64,000 nucleotides of DNA from Diplonema papillatum (taxonomy: Eukaryota; Euglenozoa; Diplonemea; Diplonemida; Diplonemidae). Shown here piece after piece: positions 51,137 to 62,670 of this stretch. The position numbers and the translations under genes are program-made. The stretch's first letter is position 1; each line of letters opens with the position of its first letter. The notes beneath the pieces were generated by a model that had not been told where the DNA came from, made no database searches, and saw only the letters and a list, made by a program, of their open reading frames with translations. Location: the NCBI GenBank assembly GCA_030068145.1, contig JAPJBO010000146.1:1-64000 (forward strand), given 5' to 3'.

Positions 51137-52341
51137 AGAAAGATCGTGACCTTCCCCGTCTCCAGGGCGCGTGCCATGTCGACGAGGCCACCGCCGTACC
51201 GAATCGTCATGTCGGATAGCGTCCCCGGGCCGCCCTTCTCCTCGTGCTTGCCCAGGCGATCGACGAGGTACGGCGAGATCGGTTCCCCGCGTGCCATCAG
51301 CGCGAAGAGGTGCGTCATCGCCCCTCTCTTGATCGAGTGGGCGGAGAACCCGTTCATCGTCGGGGTCCGGGCCCAGGTAGCGTCCAAGGTCGTTGCCGTC
51401 ATCGCCGAGAGCTGCCGGAACGGCGCACAGACCTGATAGAGGGCCGCAATCTCGGCGGTCAGGTGCCCCTTCACGACAGTGAACCTCGACGCTCTGAAGG
51501 GGTTGCGGCGGCGGCCCTTTGGCGTCTGCATCCAGTCGACGATGACTTCCTCCGCCGTAACAAGCAGGAACTGGTGCGACGACAGCGACGCTACCTCCCC
51601 CCAACGGGCTGCCGCCTTCCAACACAGAAAAACCCCGAGCCTGATCGTGGCCGGCTGGCCCTCCGCCCACGAAAGGAGGGTCTGCTTCTTTACCGGGGTA
51701 GCTTGGCACAGGGGAACTGCCGCGCCCGTATTGCGCAGTGCCGAAGAGAGCACACGCAGGGGACTGTTGTCGAGGCCCATCGACCCAAATACCGCCGACA
51801 GGGACTTCGCATACGTGAGTAGCCCTTGGGGCCTCACGCCCGTAGCCGCCAGAAAGACACACGCGACATTCGCATCGATCAGGAGGCCGCGCTCCGACGT
51901 CCAGGCCTGGAGCCGCCGCCACAAGCCACGGCGCTCCTGGAGAGTGGTTTCGGCCCACATCGTCTGCGCGAGGGCAGCCAAGCGCGCTTCCGCTTGCGGC
52001 ACCGTCACCAGCGCCTCGCCCGTACGGATCGTGCGCCCAGGTGTCCAACCCGTCAGAAGACTGTGGACGGCGCGGCCTATAGCTGTCTGTGGACGGCTCG
52101 CCCACCCTGGCGCCTGAGAGGCCGCCGCAGACACGTTGGAGGGTCTCAGCAACGTTGGACAACCGCTCAGCAACGTCGAAGAACACGCCAATGCAGGCGC
52201 AGCTCTTGCACGACCGGGCGGTTTCGGACGAGGGAGGTCTCTCCTCGCGCGAAGGGTCTGGTGAGGTCCCACGACCTGGGGCGGGCGAACATGAAGAATT
52301 TGGTTGACTGCGCCCGGATGGGCGGACTTCGTAACTGGCAT
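51133..52341 (-). CDS. E2 tyrosine recombinase
   Basis: 402 aa. Catalytic positions: R246 in WKAAARWGEV, K275 in TPKGRRR, H335 in SAHSIKRG with K338, H366 in RLGKHEE, Y382 in DMTIRYGG. The N-terminal extension of about 100 residues is poorly conserved. The start ATG is 28 bases beyond the Gag stop. Same family as E1. Confidence 0.9.
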   Translation of the reverse strand: MPVTKSAHPGAVNQILHVRPPQVVGPHQTLRARRDLPRPKPPGRARAAPALACSSTLLSGCPTLLRPSNVSAAASQAPGWASRPQTAIGRAVHSLLTGWTPGRTIRTGEALVTVPQAEARLAALAQTMWAETTLQERRGLWRRLQAWTSERGLLIDANVACVFLAATGVRPQGLLTYAKSLSAVFGSMGLDNSPLRVLSSALRNTGAAVPLCQATPVKKQTLLSWAEGQPATIRLGVFLCWKAAARWGEVASLSSHQFLLVTAEEVIVDWMQTPKGRRRNPFRASRFTVVKGHLTAEIAALYQVCAPFRQLSAMTATTLDATWARTPTMNGFSAHSIKRGAMTHLFALMARGEPISPYLVDRLGKHEEKGGPGTLSDMTIRYGGGLVDMARALETGKVTIFL

Positions 52342-52368
52342 GAGTTTTGGGGGCCGGAGGACGGCCAG

Positions 52369-53378
52369 TCAATGTTTCCCTCCGGCCTTTCCGTTTCCCT
52401 GCGACTTCTTGTACTGCCGCCTCGGACGCTCCGACTTTTCGCGTTGTCCTCGAATCCCGGCCACGACCTTGTCGAACGGATCATCCGTTAACTGTTGGAG
52501 ACCGCGCATGACGGATTTCCGGCTTATTCCCTCCTCAACGTAGACGCGCTGGGCACGGAGGTCCAGAAGGAGGTCGTTACCGAGCTTCACCTGCTCAGGG
52601 CAGCTTTCCCAACCGTCTGTCGTCGCCGCCGATATCAACCAGCACTTGAGCCTCGTAAAGGTGTCATGGAGAAGATCACCACCTGGCAAATGCCGCCTCC
52701 CAGCAACATACGCCACGTCAAGGTCCCGGACTAGCGTCTCCGGGTCAACGGCCATCTGTCCCTTCCAGTCCAACACGTTCTTTGCCTCAGCCACAAACGA
52801 CCGAAGAGTCGACTCCGAAGGTGCGCCCTTCTTTACGCTCTGCAGCTCCGCCACCGCCTGGCGAAGGGCTCCGAGCTCCAATCGCAGAGCTGCACCATCG
52901 TCGACGGCAGCCCGCCTAGGAGAAATCGGAGGACTTTGCGGCGGCGTAGGTGGGCGGGGTACCTCTTGATCGTCGTCCCCTGTCCGGGCGCCTGAGTTCC
53001 GGTGCGCCGGCTTTCCACTTGGAGCTAGCTTTCATCGCAAGCTTCAGAACCGCGGGTTAACCAGCGACGCATCGGCGAGCAGGGCTGCTACCTTCCACGC
53101 TTCTAGCGCCTCCACTTTCCCGTCCAAGTCACTCCCACGTCCACGTCCAGGAGATCCCGAACCACGGCCTTCGCGGAAAGCAGTTGCTCTCCTCCGGTAG
53201 ACCGCCGAAGAAGTGCATGATCCACCCGCTCAAGTCCGAGAGGACAATGTACCGCCTCGGAAACGGCTTTCCTACTAACTCTGTGAACGACAGAGTGAAC
53301 TCCTTCGGCAGCGTCCATCCCTGGTAGCCCGATGAGGACTGCTTGTAAAAACGGACGCGCGGGGATCATTAGGCATAG
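52369..53378 (-). pseudogene. E2 Gag-like gene, broken in its 5' half
   Basis: The C-terminal 170 codons (52881-52369: VAYVAGRRHLPGG, KLGNDLLLDLRAQ, YVEEGISRKS) are intact and match E1. Upstream, KQSSSGYQGWTLPKEF (about 53350), GKVEALEAWKVAALLADASL (about 53100) and LKLAMKASSKW (about 53040) are recognisable but lie in different frames with stops. At least three indels separate them. The remaining ATG-started part might still be made. Confidence 0.75.
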
Positions 53379-53495
53379 AAGAAGAAGAATTCAGTCTCAG
53401 AAGACCCACCTCAGCCCACCCGAAGTCTCCTGTTGTAGGCTCGGGTGGTGTGCTCATCCTGCCATGCGCTTTGCTCCAGTTCCTACCGTGTACTA

Positions 53496-53771
<276 letters not shown>

Positions 53772-54078
53772 GAATTGTTGCTGGCTTCTTCTGGCATCAT
53801 CGCACTCGTTCTGAGGCGGGATCTGCAGTCGTTGTCTGGCGTTTCTCTGGCCGCACACACACTCTCTCTCTCGGCCTGGGCTCTTTTTTCCGCTTGCTCG
53901 GATCTGTTTCGTAGTGGGTCTCTCCCACTTGACGGGATCGTCCCGTTTCGCCCTGGCCACTCCAATCGAAAGAGAACGGTGAAAAACCAGTCAGGATGGA
54001 ACTCACATAAAGAACAAACGAAGGGGAAGAACACCGACCATGAGGCAAGCTATGATCGCCGCTGGGACGACGTCACGC

Positions 54079-54095
54079 GGGGGATGGAGGGTGGG
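54079..54095 (+). other. E3 G-rich motif at the A/B junction (weaker quadruplex)
   Basis: GGGGGATGGAGGGTGGG (54077/79 to 54095): four G runs, but the second has only two Gs. Confidence 0.65.
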
Positions 54096-54245
54096 AAAAA
54101 GAAAGAGGAAGGTGTGACTGACATTCTTTGATCCTGCTGGGTCTTTTAGTTTTGCCAGAGTGACTGTCTACTTGAAACCCCGCCTCCTCCCAAAACTCTT
54201 CTGGTGTTGGTTTGGGTGGGTGCTCATCCTGCCATGCGCTTTGCT

Positions 54246-54274
54246 CCAATTCCCACGGTAAACCACAGGAATTG
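54246..54274. other. E3 candidate recombinase core site
   Basis: CAATTC and GAATTG form perfect 6-base inverted arms around a 16-base spacer (54253-54268). Confidence 0.6.
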
Positions 54275-54546
54275 TTGCTGGCTTCTTCTGGCATCATCGC
54301 ACTCGTTCTGAGGCGGGATCTGCAGTCGTTGTCTGGCGTTTCTCTGGCCGCACACACACTCTCTCTCTCGGCCTGGGCTCTTTTTTCCGCTTGCTCGGAT
54401 CTGTTTCGTAGTGGGTCTCTCCCACTTGACGGGATCGTCCCGTTTCGCCCTGGCCACTCCAATCGAAAGAGAACGGTGAAAAACCAGTCAGGATGGAACT
54501 CACATAAAGAACAAACGAAGGGGAAGAACACCGACCATGAGGCAAG

Positions 54547-57492
54547 CTATGATCGCCGCTGGGACGACGTCACGCCACCTGCCCCCCCGCGAGTAAAGAA
54601 TGCCCTCACCGCAAGTAAAAGTCGCTGTCGATCCTCTTCCGAGGCGTCAGCAGCAAGGGCGACTCTTGAAGGGACATCGGCCGGGTTCTCCTTCGTGCTG
54701 ATCCACGAGATGGACCAGGAACATTTCAAATCCCGTAGTCGAGTCAACGCGTGCACAACTGCGTCATTCAATGATTTGTTCAGCATGCAGTTCTTCTTTC
54801 GTGCCACCCCGACTACGGTAGTGTTGTCGACATGAACGTCGACTGCGCTACCTAATACTGACGGGGGTAGCGCATCCACGGCTCTCTTCAGAGCCAGTGC
54901 TTCTAGCGTGTTGATGTGGTGCCGAGCTTCCTGCTCGGTCCATGTGCCACCCAACACGGTCAGCTCTGCTGTCTGCCGGTCAACCAGGACAGCGCCCCAC
55001 CCCAGCAAGGAAGCGTCCACGTAGACCGCGTACGGACGGTTCGTGGACGGACGCGTGAACCTTCTGTTCACATCGACAGAATCAACCCACGATCGCAAAT
55101 CTCTCCGTACGGAGGCCGGCACAAGCACAGTCTCTGATTGGGTGCGGGTCCCCTTGTTGAGGCCGTTCGTTATCCGTCGCAAGAACTTGACGGCGAACCA
55201 GAACGAGCCGGGGAACGCGTTCACGACTGCGCTCGCATGGAGCAGGCGACCGCCGAGCGATTCTAAATCGCCGGCGGTGGGGCTAGACAAATCCACGGCC
55301 CGGATCTTTTCGATCAGACGAGCCGCAGGAGAGACGGTCTTCCGACCGTGGTCAAAAGTGACCCCTATAAAATCGTAGCCCGAGGAAGCGTCGTTGCTAT
55401 CCTCGGGCTTCCAAGAAGCATGGACCCGTGCGGCCAGCCGATCAAGTTCCTCGGTCTGGCAGAGCACTGCGGCACGGGACCCACTTATACGAATGTTGTC
55501 CACCCAGGCATGGACTGTTACCCCGTCGGCCGTGAATTCAGGCCCAACGAAGTCTGGGTGACTTGCTAACGTTGCTGTTAGCGTGTGCATCAGCTCTGGT
55601 GCACACGAGTGTCCCATCGGCAGCCTATTTAGGACGTAGGCATTGCCTTGTTCATCGAGGAAACCGAAGTTCTTTCGAGCCTCCTCCGGGACTTCGACTT
55701 GATAAAAGCCACAACGCAAATCACGCGTTGTGGCGCACTCGGACTCGACTACGTCGAGATACCCGGAGACGTGGCCCAATGGTACCTGAGCCACGTAGCC
55801 TTGGCGGCTCAGCAAGTCGTTAGCCTCCTGCGTCCACAGAATGAACCGTTGGCGCAGGCGGCCCGCCTTGTCTTCCACAACCGTAAAAGGCACGTTGCGG
55901 AAAGTACCCGGCGTGTCGGAAGGCGACGCGATGCCAAGCCTGACGAGCTCAGACGCGTGGGAGTGCATGAGGTGACTCCTCCTCTGCTGGCCCTCGGAAG
56001 AGTTTCCTTCTTTCGCGCCACGAACGGGGGAAAACGTGGCGTTCCAGACCGAGTCAAATCTGACGCGTACGTCAGGTTTCATCCTGAGCCGGAGCGCCTC
56101 CGTGTCCATGGCCGGCACCGCCGCCACGTGGAGAGGTGCCTCCTTTTCCGCCTGCGACTGTGGAAGACGCGTGTTATGCGCACGTCGGGTAAAGCCGTGG
56201 ACCCGACGGCCCACAACGTCGCTCAGCGGAGCCAGATCATCCCCTACGTGCGGCGGCAATGCTGCAAACCCAGAGGCGGGCACGGCTGGCGGAGCGGGTA
56301 ACTCTTCGGCGGGCAGCAGATCTGCCACCCTGTACTCCGGAACGCTCTGAAGCGCGGAAGTCATGGGGAAAAACCCCCCTGGAGAAGGCGCTCCTCCTGC
56401 AAAGGCCGGCACATTCAAAGCATTCAGGGAAGAATTAAAAGGAGCGCCGGCCTCCCACATACCAAAAATAGAAGGGGCGAACCCCGTGACACCTAGCGGT
56501 GCCATCCCTGGTTGCACAGGGGTTGGCAGCGAAAAAGGGCCTAGCCCATCTACCACCCTGGGTGCCATCCCGAGGGCAGGACTCCACTCACCCACCGCGA
56601 AACTTCTCGCCCCCAAAAGGTCCTCTTCCGGGCCGGGTCGCAGCGTACCGTCTGAGCACGCTACGTGTTCCCCTGACGGGAAATCGCCAACCGGACCGGG
56701 TCGCTGCGCATCGGGGCATGAGTTGTCACACCCAACACCACCGCTGTGGCCGATGTCATGCGCCGCGTAACCGCAGGTCGTTGCGCCTGCGGGGCCTCGC
56801 GCTGCGTCGCTCTGCGAACCTGAATCCGCGCTGAGTCGCTGCGCTAAGGGTCCCCCTGCATTCGGGGAAGTGCGGGCTGTGGCACGGGTGTCAGACGAAG
56901 AGGCAGTGCCTCGCTGGTGTTCGTCAATGACCATTCCCGTGGGGTTGGTTGACTGGTTGTCGGTTGGTCGGGGAGGGAGGAGGGGAGCGTTCGGAAGGTC
57001 GGGCTGCCGCGGAGGCGTCACCGCTTCGCCCTGGTCGCGCTTGCGACGGCGCCGAACCGCGGGAGGGATGCGCCTCCTCCGCCTGCGCGGCCTCTCCTCG
57101 GAAGGCGGTGCCCCGCTGACCGACTGGCGGCGCTCCCACCAGAGCCCAGCCGCCGCCCTGTCCAGCGCGTCCTCGCTCTCCAGCTGCAATTGCATCTGGA
57201 ACTCCTTCCGCGAGAACCCCTCGCGGGCGCACACGAACTCGATGCGCAGTTCCCGCAGCAACAGCTCTCCCAACGACACGAACTGACGGCGACCACGCCA
57301 CCCCTCGAGCGACTCTGCGACGTAGAGCCACTCCCGCAAGGGCTCGAACCGACTCTCCAACGCGCACACGCAGTCGGACCCGAACGCGTGCCCCGGAACA
57401 ACATACTCGAGCTGGAGCTCGAGGATCACGTCCTCGGCGCGCTGACCGCACCCGAGGTCCCGCCACACATCGCTCGTCCTCCGGTCTCTCAT
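54547..57492 (-). CDS. E3 Gag-RT-RNase H fusion protein
   Basis: 981 aa. Residues 1-130 match the conserved Gag C-terminal domain (QLEYVVPGHAFG, SLGELLLRELRIEFV, REGFSRKEF), followed by an Arg-rich run and a linker of about 270 residues rich in Pro, Gly, Ala and Ser with no recombinase motif. From about 410: RRAHNTRLPQSQAEKEAPLH, RT with TTRDLRCGFYQVEV, LPMGHSCAPELM and AWVDNIRISG (DN again). RNase H has YVDASLLGWGA, HINTLEALALK, VHVDNTTVVG and ENPADVPSR. The ORF is intact from end to end and stops within A. Integration would require a YR supplied by another element. Confidence 0.9.
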   Translation of the reverse strand: MRDRRTSDVWRDLGCGQRAEDVILELQLEYVVPGHAFGSDCVCALESRFEPLREWLYVAESLEGWRGRRQFVSLGELLLRELRIEFVCAREGFSRKEFQMQLQLESEDALDRAAAGLWWERRQSVSGAPPSEERPRRRRRRIPPAVRRRRKRDQGEAVTPPRQPDLPNAPLLPPRPTDNQSTNPTGMVIDEHQRGTASSSDTRATARTSPNAGGPLAQRLSADSGSQSDAARGPAGATTCGYAAHDIGHSGGVGCDNSCPDAQRPGPVGDFPSGEHVACSDGTLRPGPEEDLLGARSFAVGEWSPALGMAPRVVDGLGPFSLPTPVQPGMAPLGVTGFAPSIFGMWEAGAPFNSSLNALNVPAFAGGAPSPGGFFPMTSALQSVPEYRVADLLPAEELPAPPAVPASGFAALPPHVGDDLAPLSDVVGRRVHGFTRRAHNTRLPQSQAEKEAPLHVAAVPAMDTEALRLRMKPDVRVRFDSVWNATFSPVRGAKEGNSSEGQQRRSHLMHSHASELVRLGIASPSDTPGTFRNVPFTVVEDKAGRLRQRFILWTQEANDLLSRQGYVAQVPLGHVSGYLDVVESECATTRDLRCGFYQVEVPEEARKNFGFLDEQGNAYVLNRLPMGHSCAPELMHTLTATLASHPDFVGPEFTADGVTVHAWVDNIRISGSRAAVLCQTEELDRLAARVHASWKPEDSNDASSGYDFIGVTFDHGRKTVSPAARLIEKIRAVDLSSPTAGDLESLGGRLLHASAVVNAFPGSFWFAVKFLRRITNGLNKGTRTQSETVLVPASVRRDLRSWVDSVDVNRRFTRPSTNRPYAVYVDASLLGWGAVLVDRQTAELTVLGGTWTEQEARHHINTLEALALKRAVDALPPSVLGSAVDVHVDNTTVVGVARKKNCMLNKSLNDAVVHALTRLRDLKCSWSISWISTKENPADVPSRVALAADASEEDRQRLLLAVRAFFTRGGAGGVTSSQRRS

Positions 57493-57757
57493 CCCGACAT
57501 CAGCGAAAAAAGAGAAAAGGGAAGCGTGTCGCGTGTTTTCTCGTGTCGTGGGTGTTCGTGTGCTTTACCGAAAAAGGAGGTAGAGAAAAAAGAAAGAGGA
57601 AGGTGTGACTGACATTCTTTGATCCTGCTGGGTCTTTTAGTTTTGCCAGAGTGACTGTCTACTTGAAACCCCGCCTCCTCCCAAAACTCTTCTGGTGTTG
57701 GTTTGGGTGGGTGCTCATCCTGCCATGCGCTTTGCTCCAATTCCCACGGTAAACCAC

Positions 57758-58172
<415 letters not shown>

Positions 58173-58375
58173 GAATTCTGCTTACTGGTCTGTCTGCGCC
58201 TTTTGTGTTCGCTGACGTAAAGTCTGCGGGATACTTCTTGATGACATGACTGCAAGAAAGAACGAAGAGGAATCAAACCATCCAGGGTAAACCTATCACT
58301 TACATTGCGTAGGGGCAAGATGAAAATACCCGTCCAGGGGACTTACGGAAATAAGCTTGTCTGGACAAGGTCACA

Positions 58376-58393
58376 GGGGGAAGGGAGGGTGGG
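58376..58393 (+). other. E4 G-quadruplex motif
   Basis: GGGGGAAGGGAGGGTGGG, loops 2, 1 and 1, at the A/B junction. Confidence 0.8.
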
Positions 58394-58457
58394 TTTCTTC
58401 CCGTCCAACGACACCCCCCCCAACCACCTGGTTCTTGGGTGGCTTGACGACTGCGCA

Positions 58458-58492
58458 GCAGCATTCCCGCAGTGAGACTGTAAGAATTCTGC
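58458..58492. other. E4 candidate recombinase core site
   Basis: GCAGCATTC and GAATTCTGC are inverted arms with 8 of 9 matches around a 17-base spacer (58467-58483). Confidence 0.6.
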
Positions 58493-58681
58493 TTACTGGT
58501 CTGTCTGCGCCTTTTGTGTTCGCTGACGTAAAGTCTGCGGGATACTTCTTGATGACATGACTGCAAGAAAGAACGAAGAGGAATCAAACCATCCAGGGTA
58601 AACCTATCACTTACATTGCGTAGGGGCAAGATGAAAATACCCGTCCAGGGGACTTACGGAAATAAGCTTGTCTGGACAAGG

Positions 58682-60343
58682 TCACTTTCCACCTGCCACA
58701 TCGCGAGTGAGGAACCGCCGTACCGCCAGTTCCATGGCCGCCACTTTCCCTCTCGTCAAAGATGTCAGAGGAACGCGCGAGGGAAGATCGGCCGGATTGT
58801 CCGCGCTCTTCACCCATCGCACCGATAGGGCGCACCCGAGGAAACGCATACGCTCCAGGCCCTGCACGACGGCCCTGTTCAACACGGGATCTCGCACACA
58901 CGACCCCTTCCGTGCCACACCCTTCACAGTAGTGTTGTCCACCACAACATCTACCCGCCCACCGGCCACCGACTCCGGTATGGCCAGTACGACCTTTTCA
59001 AACGCCATCGCCTCAAGCACATTAATGTGCAACCGACGCTCTTGCTCGGTCCATGGAGCACCGAGAATGGTTACCTCGGATGTGCGGACGTCGACAAGTA
59101 CACCGCCCCACCCAAGCAAACTCGCGTCTACAAAAGCCGTGAAAGAAGGCCTGCCAGCATCACTTGGCATCCGCCGGGGGCGGAGAACAGCGCTGATCCA
59201 ATCAACCAACGTTGCACGAACACACGGTGAAAGCACCACCGTATCCGAGGCAGCCCGTGTCCCCCTGTTGAGCGAGTTGGTAACACGCCGCAAGAACTTC
59301 AGAGCAAACCAGTACGCCCCGGGGAAAACGCCAGCGACCGCGGACGCATGCAACAACCTCCCACCGAGAGATTCCAACTCGTGGGCTTCAAGCGGCCGAG
59401 ATAGCTCAGCTCGCGTTTTCTCTAACCTCTTCACTAGCTTTTCCGACAGCGCCACCTCCCCACAGCCGTGGTTCCAGGACACTCCCAGAAACTCGTACGT
59501 CTGCACGGCCGTGCGCGTATCCTGCTCCTTCCAAGTCAGCACACAATCCGACGCTGTCCTCTCCAGTCGCGCCGTCGCCGCCGTCACCTCCGATCGCGAC
59601 CCGGCGTAGCGGATGTTGTCGATCCAGATGTCGACAACTACCGCCCGCTCCGCGAACTCCGGACGAACAAACGATGGGTGGCCTGCAGCTGTGGCTGCGA
59701 GCGTGTGCATCAGCTCGGGTGCACACGTATGGCCCATCGGCAACCGCGTCAGCTCCCACCAGTCGCCACCGTCGTCCACAAAACGAAACAAGTGCCGAGA
59801 CTCCTTTGGAATCTCGACCGCGTAAAAACCCGTGCGAAAGTCACGGGTTGACGCGCACTCCTCACGCACCACTCCGAGATACTTCGAGATGTGCTGCAGC
59901 GGGACATCCGCCTGATATCCCGCCTCCTCCGCCAATCGGTTCCCCTCCTTCGTCCACAGGATAAACCGCTGGCGAAAACCGCCGTCCTTCTCCTCCAAGA
60001 CCGTGAAAGGAACGCAATGCAGAGGTCCTGGCCCTGCCGCCGCGACTGCGATTCCGTGCTCAAGGAGCGACCGGGCGTGTTTCCGCTCAAAACCTGAAGC
60101 CTTCACTGCGGCCGACTCCGCGGCCCCGACGGACGGTGAGAAAGCCATCTGCCACGTCTCGTCAAATCGCCGACGCACCGCCAAGGACATGCGCGCCCGA
60201 AGCCTCGCCACATCCATCGGCGACACCGACGAGACGTGCAACGGCGACGCACGCTCCTCGTCCGTCCGAGGCAGACGCGTCGACTTCCCCCGACGAGTGA
60301 TGCTGTGATTCGTCGAGCGGAGAAACTCTGCAACGGGTGTCAT
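58682..60343 (-). CDS. E4 reverse transcriptase-RNase H
   Basis: 553 aa from an ATG that overlaps the YR stop as TAATG (60345-60341), a classic reinitiation arrangement. RT: D168 in STRDFRTGFYAVEI, LPMGHTCAPELM, D242-N243 in IWIDNIRYAG. RNase H: D406 in AFVDASLLGWGG, E444 in HINVLEAMAFE, D469 in VVVDNTTVKG, D519 in NPADLPSR. The stop TGA is inside the repeat A. All RNase H catalytic residues are present. The RT has Asn at the third carboxylate. Confidence 0.92.
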   Translation of the reverse strand: MTPVAEFLRSTNHSITRRGKSTRLPRTDEERASPLHVSSVSPMDVARLRARMSLAVRRRFDETWQMAFSPSVGAAESAAVKASGFERKHARSLLEHGIAVAAAGPGPLHCVPFTVLEEKDGGFRQRFILWTKEGNRLAEEAGYQADVPLQHISKYLGVVREECASTRDFRTGFYAVEIPKESRHLFRFVDDGGDWWELTRLPMGHTCAPELMHTLAATAAGHPSFVRPEFAERAVVVDIWIDNIRYAGSRSEVTAATARLERTASDCVLTWKEQDTRTAVQTYEFLGVSWNHGCGEVALSEKLVKRLEKTRAELSRPLEAHELESLGGRLLHASAVAGVFPGAYWFALKFLRRVTNSLNRGTRAASDTVVLSPCVRATLVDWISAVLRPRRMPSDAGRPSFTAFVDASLLGWGGVLVDVRTSEVTILGAPWTEQERRLHINVLEAMAFEKVVLAIPESVAGGRVDVVVDNTTVKGVARKGSCVRDPVLNRAVVQGLERMRFLGCALSVRWVKSADNPADLPSRVPLTSLTRGKVAAMELAVRRFLTRDVAGGK

Positions 60344-61428
60344 TACAGATGGCGCGTGACCTCCCCGGTCCGCAAAGCCCTCGCCAGGGCTACCAGATCT
60401 CCGCCGTACCGCAACGTCGTGTCGGAGAACTTGTCTGCGCCGCCGCCTTCTTTCTCCTCGTGCTTTGTGAGGCGGTCCACCAGCGCCGCCGGGACCACCG
60501 CTTCTCCGCTGGCCAGCTTCTGAAAGATGAACGTGGCCGCACCACGTTTTATCGAATGGGCGCTGAACGCGCTCATCGCTGGCGCTCTCTTCCAAGTTAC
60601 GTCGAGAGCTTCGGTCGTCATCTCCGTAAGTTTCTCGAACGGGGAGCACTCCTGAAACAGCGTTGCGATCTCGGACGTCAGGTCCCCCTGCACTACTGCA
60701 AACCGGGACGGTCTGAACGGGTCCCTCTTCCGAGCCTTCGGGGTCCGGAACCAGTCTATGATGACCTCCTGTGGGGTCACCAGCAGGAACTGCGGGGAGG
60801 AGAGGGCGCACACCTCCCCCCAACGGGACGCAGTCTTCCAAGCCACAAGCGCCGCCAGACAAACCGAGCTCTCCTGAGCTCGCGCCCACCGCAAAAGCAG
60901 CTCCCGAGGTATCGGCTCCGCCTGCGCACACGGGATTGCCGCACCAGCAGCCCGCAAAGCCGACGCCAGCGCCCGCAGCGGGTGGTTGTCCCTGCCCATG
61001 TGGCCAAACACCGCCGACAAAGCCTTGGCGTAGGACAGAAGGCCCTGAGGGCGCACCTGGGTGGCTAGAACAAAAAGGCTCGCCGAATCCGCATTGGTCG
61101 GCAAGCCACGGGCCACCGTCCATGCATCGAACCGGCGCCACAAATTTTGCCGATCCCGGAGGGTGGTCTCCGCCCACATCTTCGACACCAAGACCCGCAG
61201 AAGCTCTTCCGCATCCGCTACCGTCACCGATGCCTCCCCCGCCGTGGCCGTACGGGTCGTGGCTCCAACCCTCGACGCGACGAGACGGCGAACTGTACGA
61301 CCGAACACGGTCTCTCCCTCGTGCACCAACGATCCGCGAGAGGCCCCAGAACGCGTTCCTGAGGCCGTCAACTGACTTTTCCACCCTCCTGACCTCGGTA
61401 TGTACCGGCGAGGGTGGCTCTTTTTCAC
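60343..61428 (-). CDS. E4 tyrosine recombinase
   Basis: 361 aa. R202 in WKTASRWGEV, K231 in TPKARKR, H291 in SAHSIKRGA with K294, H323 in RLTKHEE, nucleophile Y341 in DTTLRYGG. The N-terminal domain has KMWAETTLRDRQNLWRRF. Uninterrupted. It is the best candidate to act in trans on E3. Confidence 0.92.
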   Translation of the reverse strand: MKKSHPRRYIPRSGGWKSQLTASGTRSGASRGSLVHEGETVFGRTVRRLVASRVGATTRTATAGEASVTVADAEELLRVLVSKMWAETTLRDRQNLWRRFDAWTVARGLPTNADSASLFVLATQVRPQGLLSYAKALSAVFGHMGRDNHPLRALASALRAAGAAIPCAQAEPIPRELLLRWARAQESSVCLAALVAWKTASRWGEVCALSSPQFLLVTPQEVIIDWFRTPKARKRDPFRPSRFAVVQGDLTSEIATLFQECSPFEKLTEMTTEALDVTWKRAPAMSAFSAHSIKRGAATFIFQKLASGEAVVPAALVDRLTKHEEKEGGGADKFSDTTLRYGGDLVALARALRTGEVTRHL

Positions 61429-61461
61429 TGGCTTTTCGAGAACGGGCTGTGGAGGAGCCAG

Positions 61462-62007
61462 TCAATATCCTCCGCCCCTTCCGTTTCCCTGCTTCGGCCG
61501 CGGTCTCCACGCCTGGCGCGGCTGCCTCTCTTTCTGCGTCAGCAGTTTGGCCGCTGCCTTCTCGAGCGGGTCGTCCGACTGGTGCTGCACCTCCCGTAAT
61601 AAGGCCTTCCGGGAGAGGCCTCTTTCAACGTACATGCGCTGCAAGCGCACGTTGAGGAGGAGCTCGTTCCCCAACCGAAGCAACTCGGCCGAGCGGTCCC
61701 AGTTGTCTGTCTGCGCGTTCGCGAGTACAAAACAACGCAGCATCGAAAACGCGCTCACCAACTGGTCCCCACCGGGCATGTGCTGCCGCCCAGCTACATA
61801 GGCGGTCTCCAGGTCCCTCACCAGACCCTCCGCGTCGTCCCTCATCGCGTCCCGCCACGCGAACACGTCCGTTGCCTCCGCGGCGAACTTCAACGCGGGG
61901 GGGGGAACCGCCACCTCGACAAGCTCCCTGCCGTCGACAGAAGACGGACCCGCTGGCCTCTCCCCACTGGCTACCTTTTTCTTCCCGTCCAACGACACCC
62001 CCCCCAA
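61462..62007 (-). CDS. E4 Gag-like protein, short form
   Basis: 181 aa. The ATG lies inside repeat B. Only the conserved C-terminal Gag domain is present (TAYVAGRQHMPGGDQL, LLRLGNELLLNVRLQ, YVERGLSRKALL) plus the basic tail (RPRPKQGNGRGGGY). The about 190-residue N-terminal domain of E1 Gag is absent. That could be a deletion or natural diversity. Confidence 0.75.
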   Translation of the reverse strand: MGGVSLDGKKKVASGERPAGPSSVDGRELVEVAVPPPALKFAAEATDVFAWRDAMRDDAEGLVRDLETAYVAGRQHMPGGDQLVSAFSMLRCFVLANAQTDNWDRSAELLRLGNELLLNVRLQRMYVERGLSRKALLREVQHQSDDPLEKAAAKLLTQKERQPRQAWRPRPKQGNGRGGGY

Positions 62008-62067
62008 CCACCTGGTTCTTGGGTGGCTTGACGACTGCGCAGCAGCATTCCCGCAGTGAGACTGTAA

Positions 62068-62376
<309 letters not shown>

Positions 62377-62670
62377 GAATGGTCGCGGTATCTCCTTGCC
62401 TGCTGCTCGATACGTCGGGGATTCTGCTGGGTCTCTTCAAGATAACAACTCAAAACCATTTCAACTAACTCCAGGAAGGTCATGGCAACTCCACGCCTGC
62501 TACGTGTATCTTCAAGCTAAGATAAATCCATTTCAACTAATCCACTGATGCGCTATCTTCGAGGCCTGTCAAGAGGAAGGAAACATGCACTGAACCTAGC
62601 AACAGACTGACTTGCGAACGGGATGAAAGGAGTGGTCCAGACGTACCAACGCCGACCAAGACGATCACCC

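Larger units (their letters stand above)
58173..62067 (-). mobile_element. E4: split-repeat tyrosine-recombinase retrotransposon, short Gag
   Basis: 3.9 kb. Plus-strand layout: A 58173-58374, B 58394-58483, A 58484-58685, ORFs, B 61978-62067. A copies look identical. YR and RT-RNase H are intact. Gag is half the length of that in E1. Confidence 0.92.
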
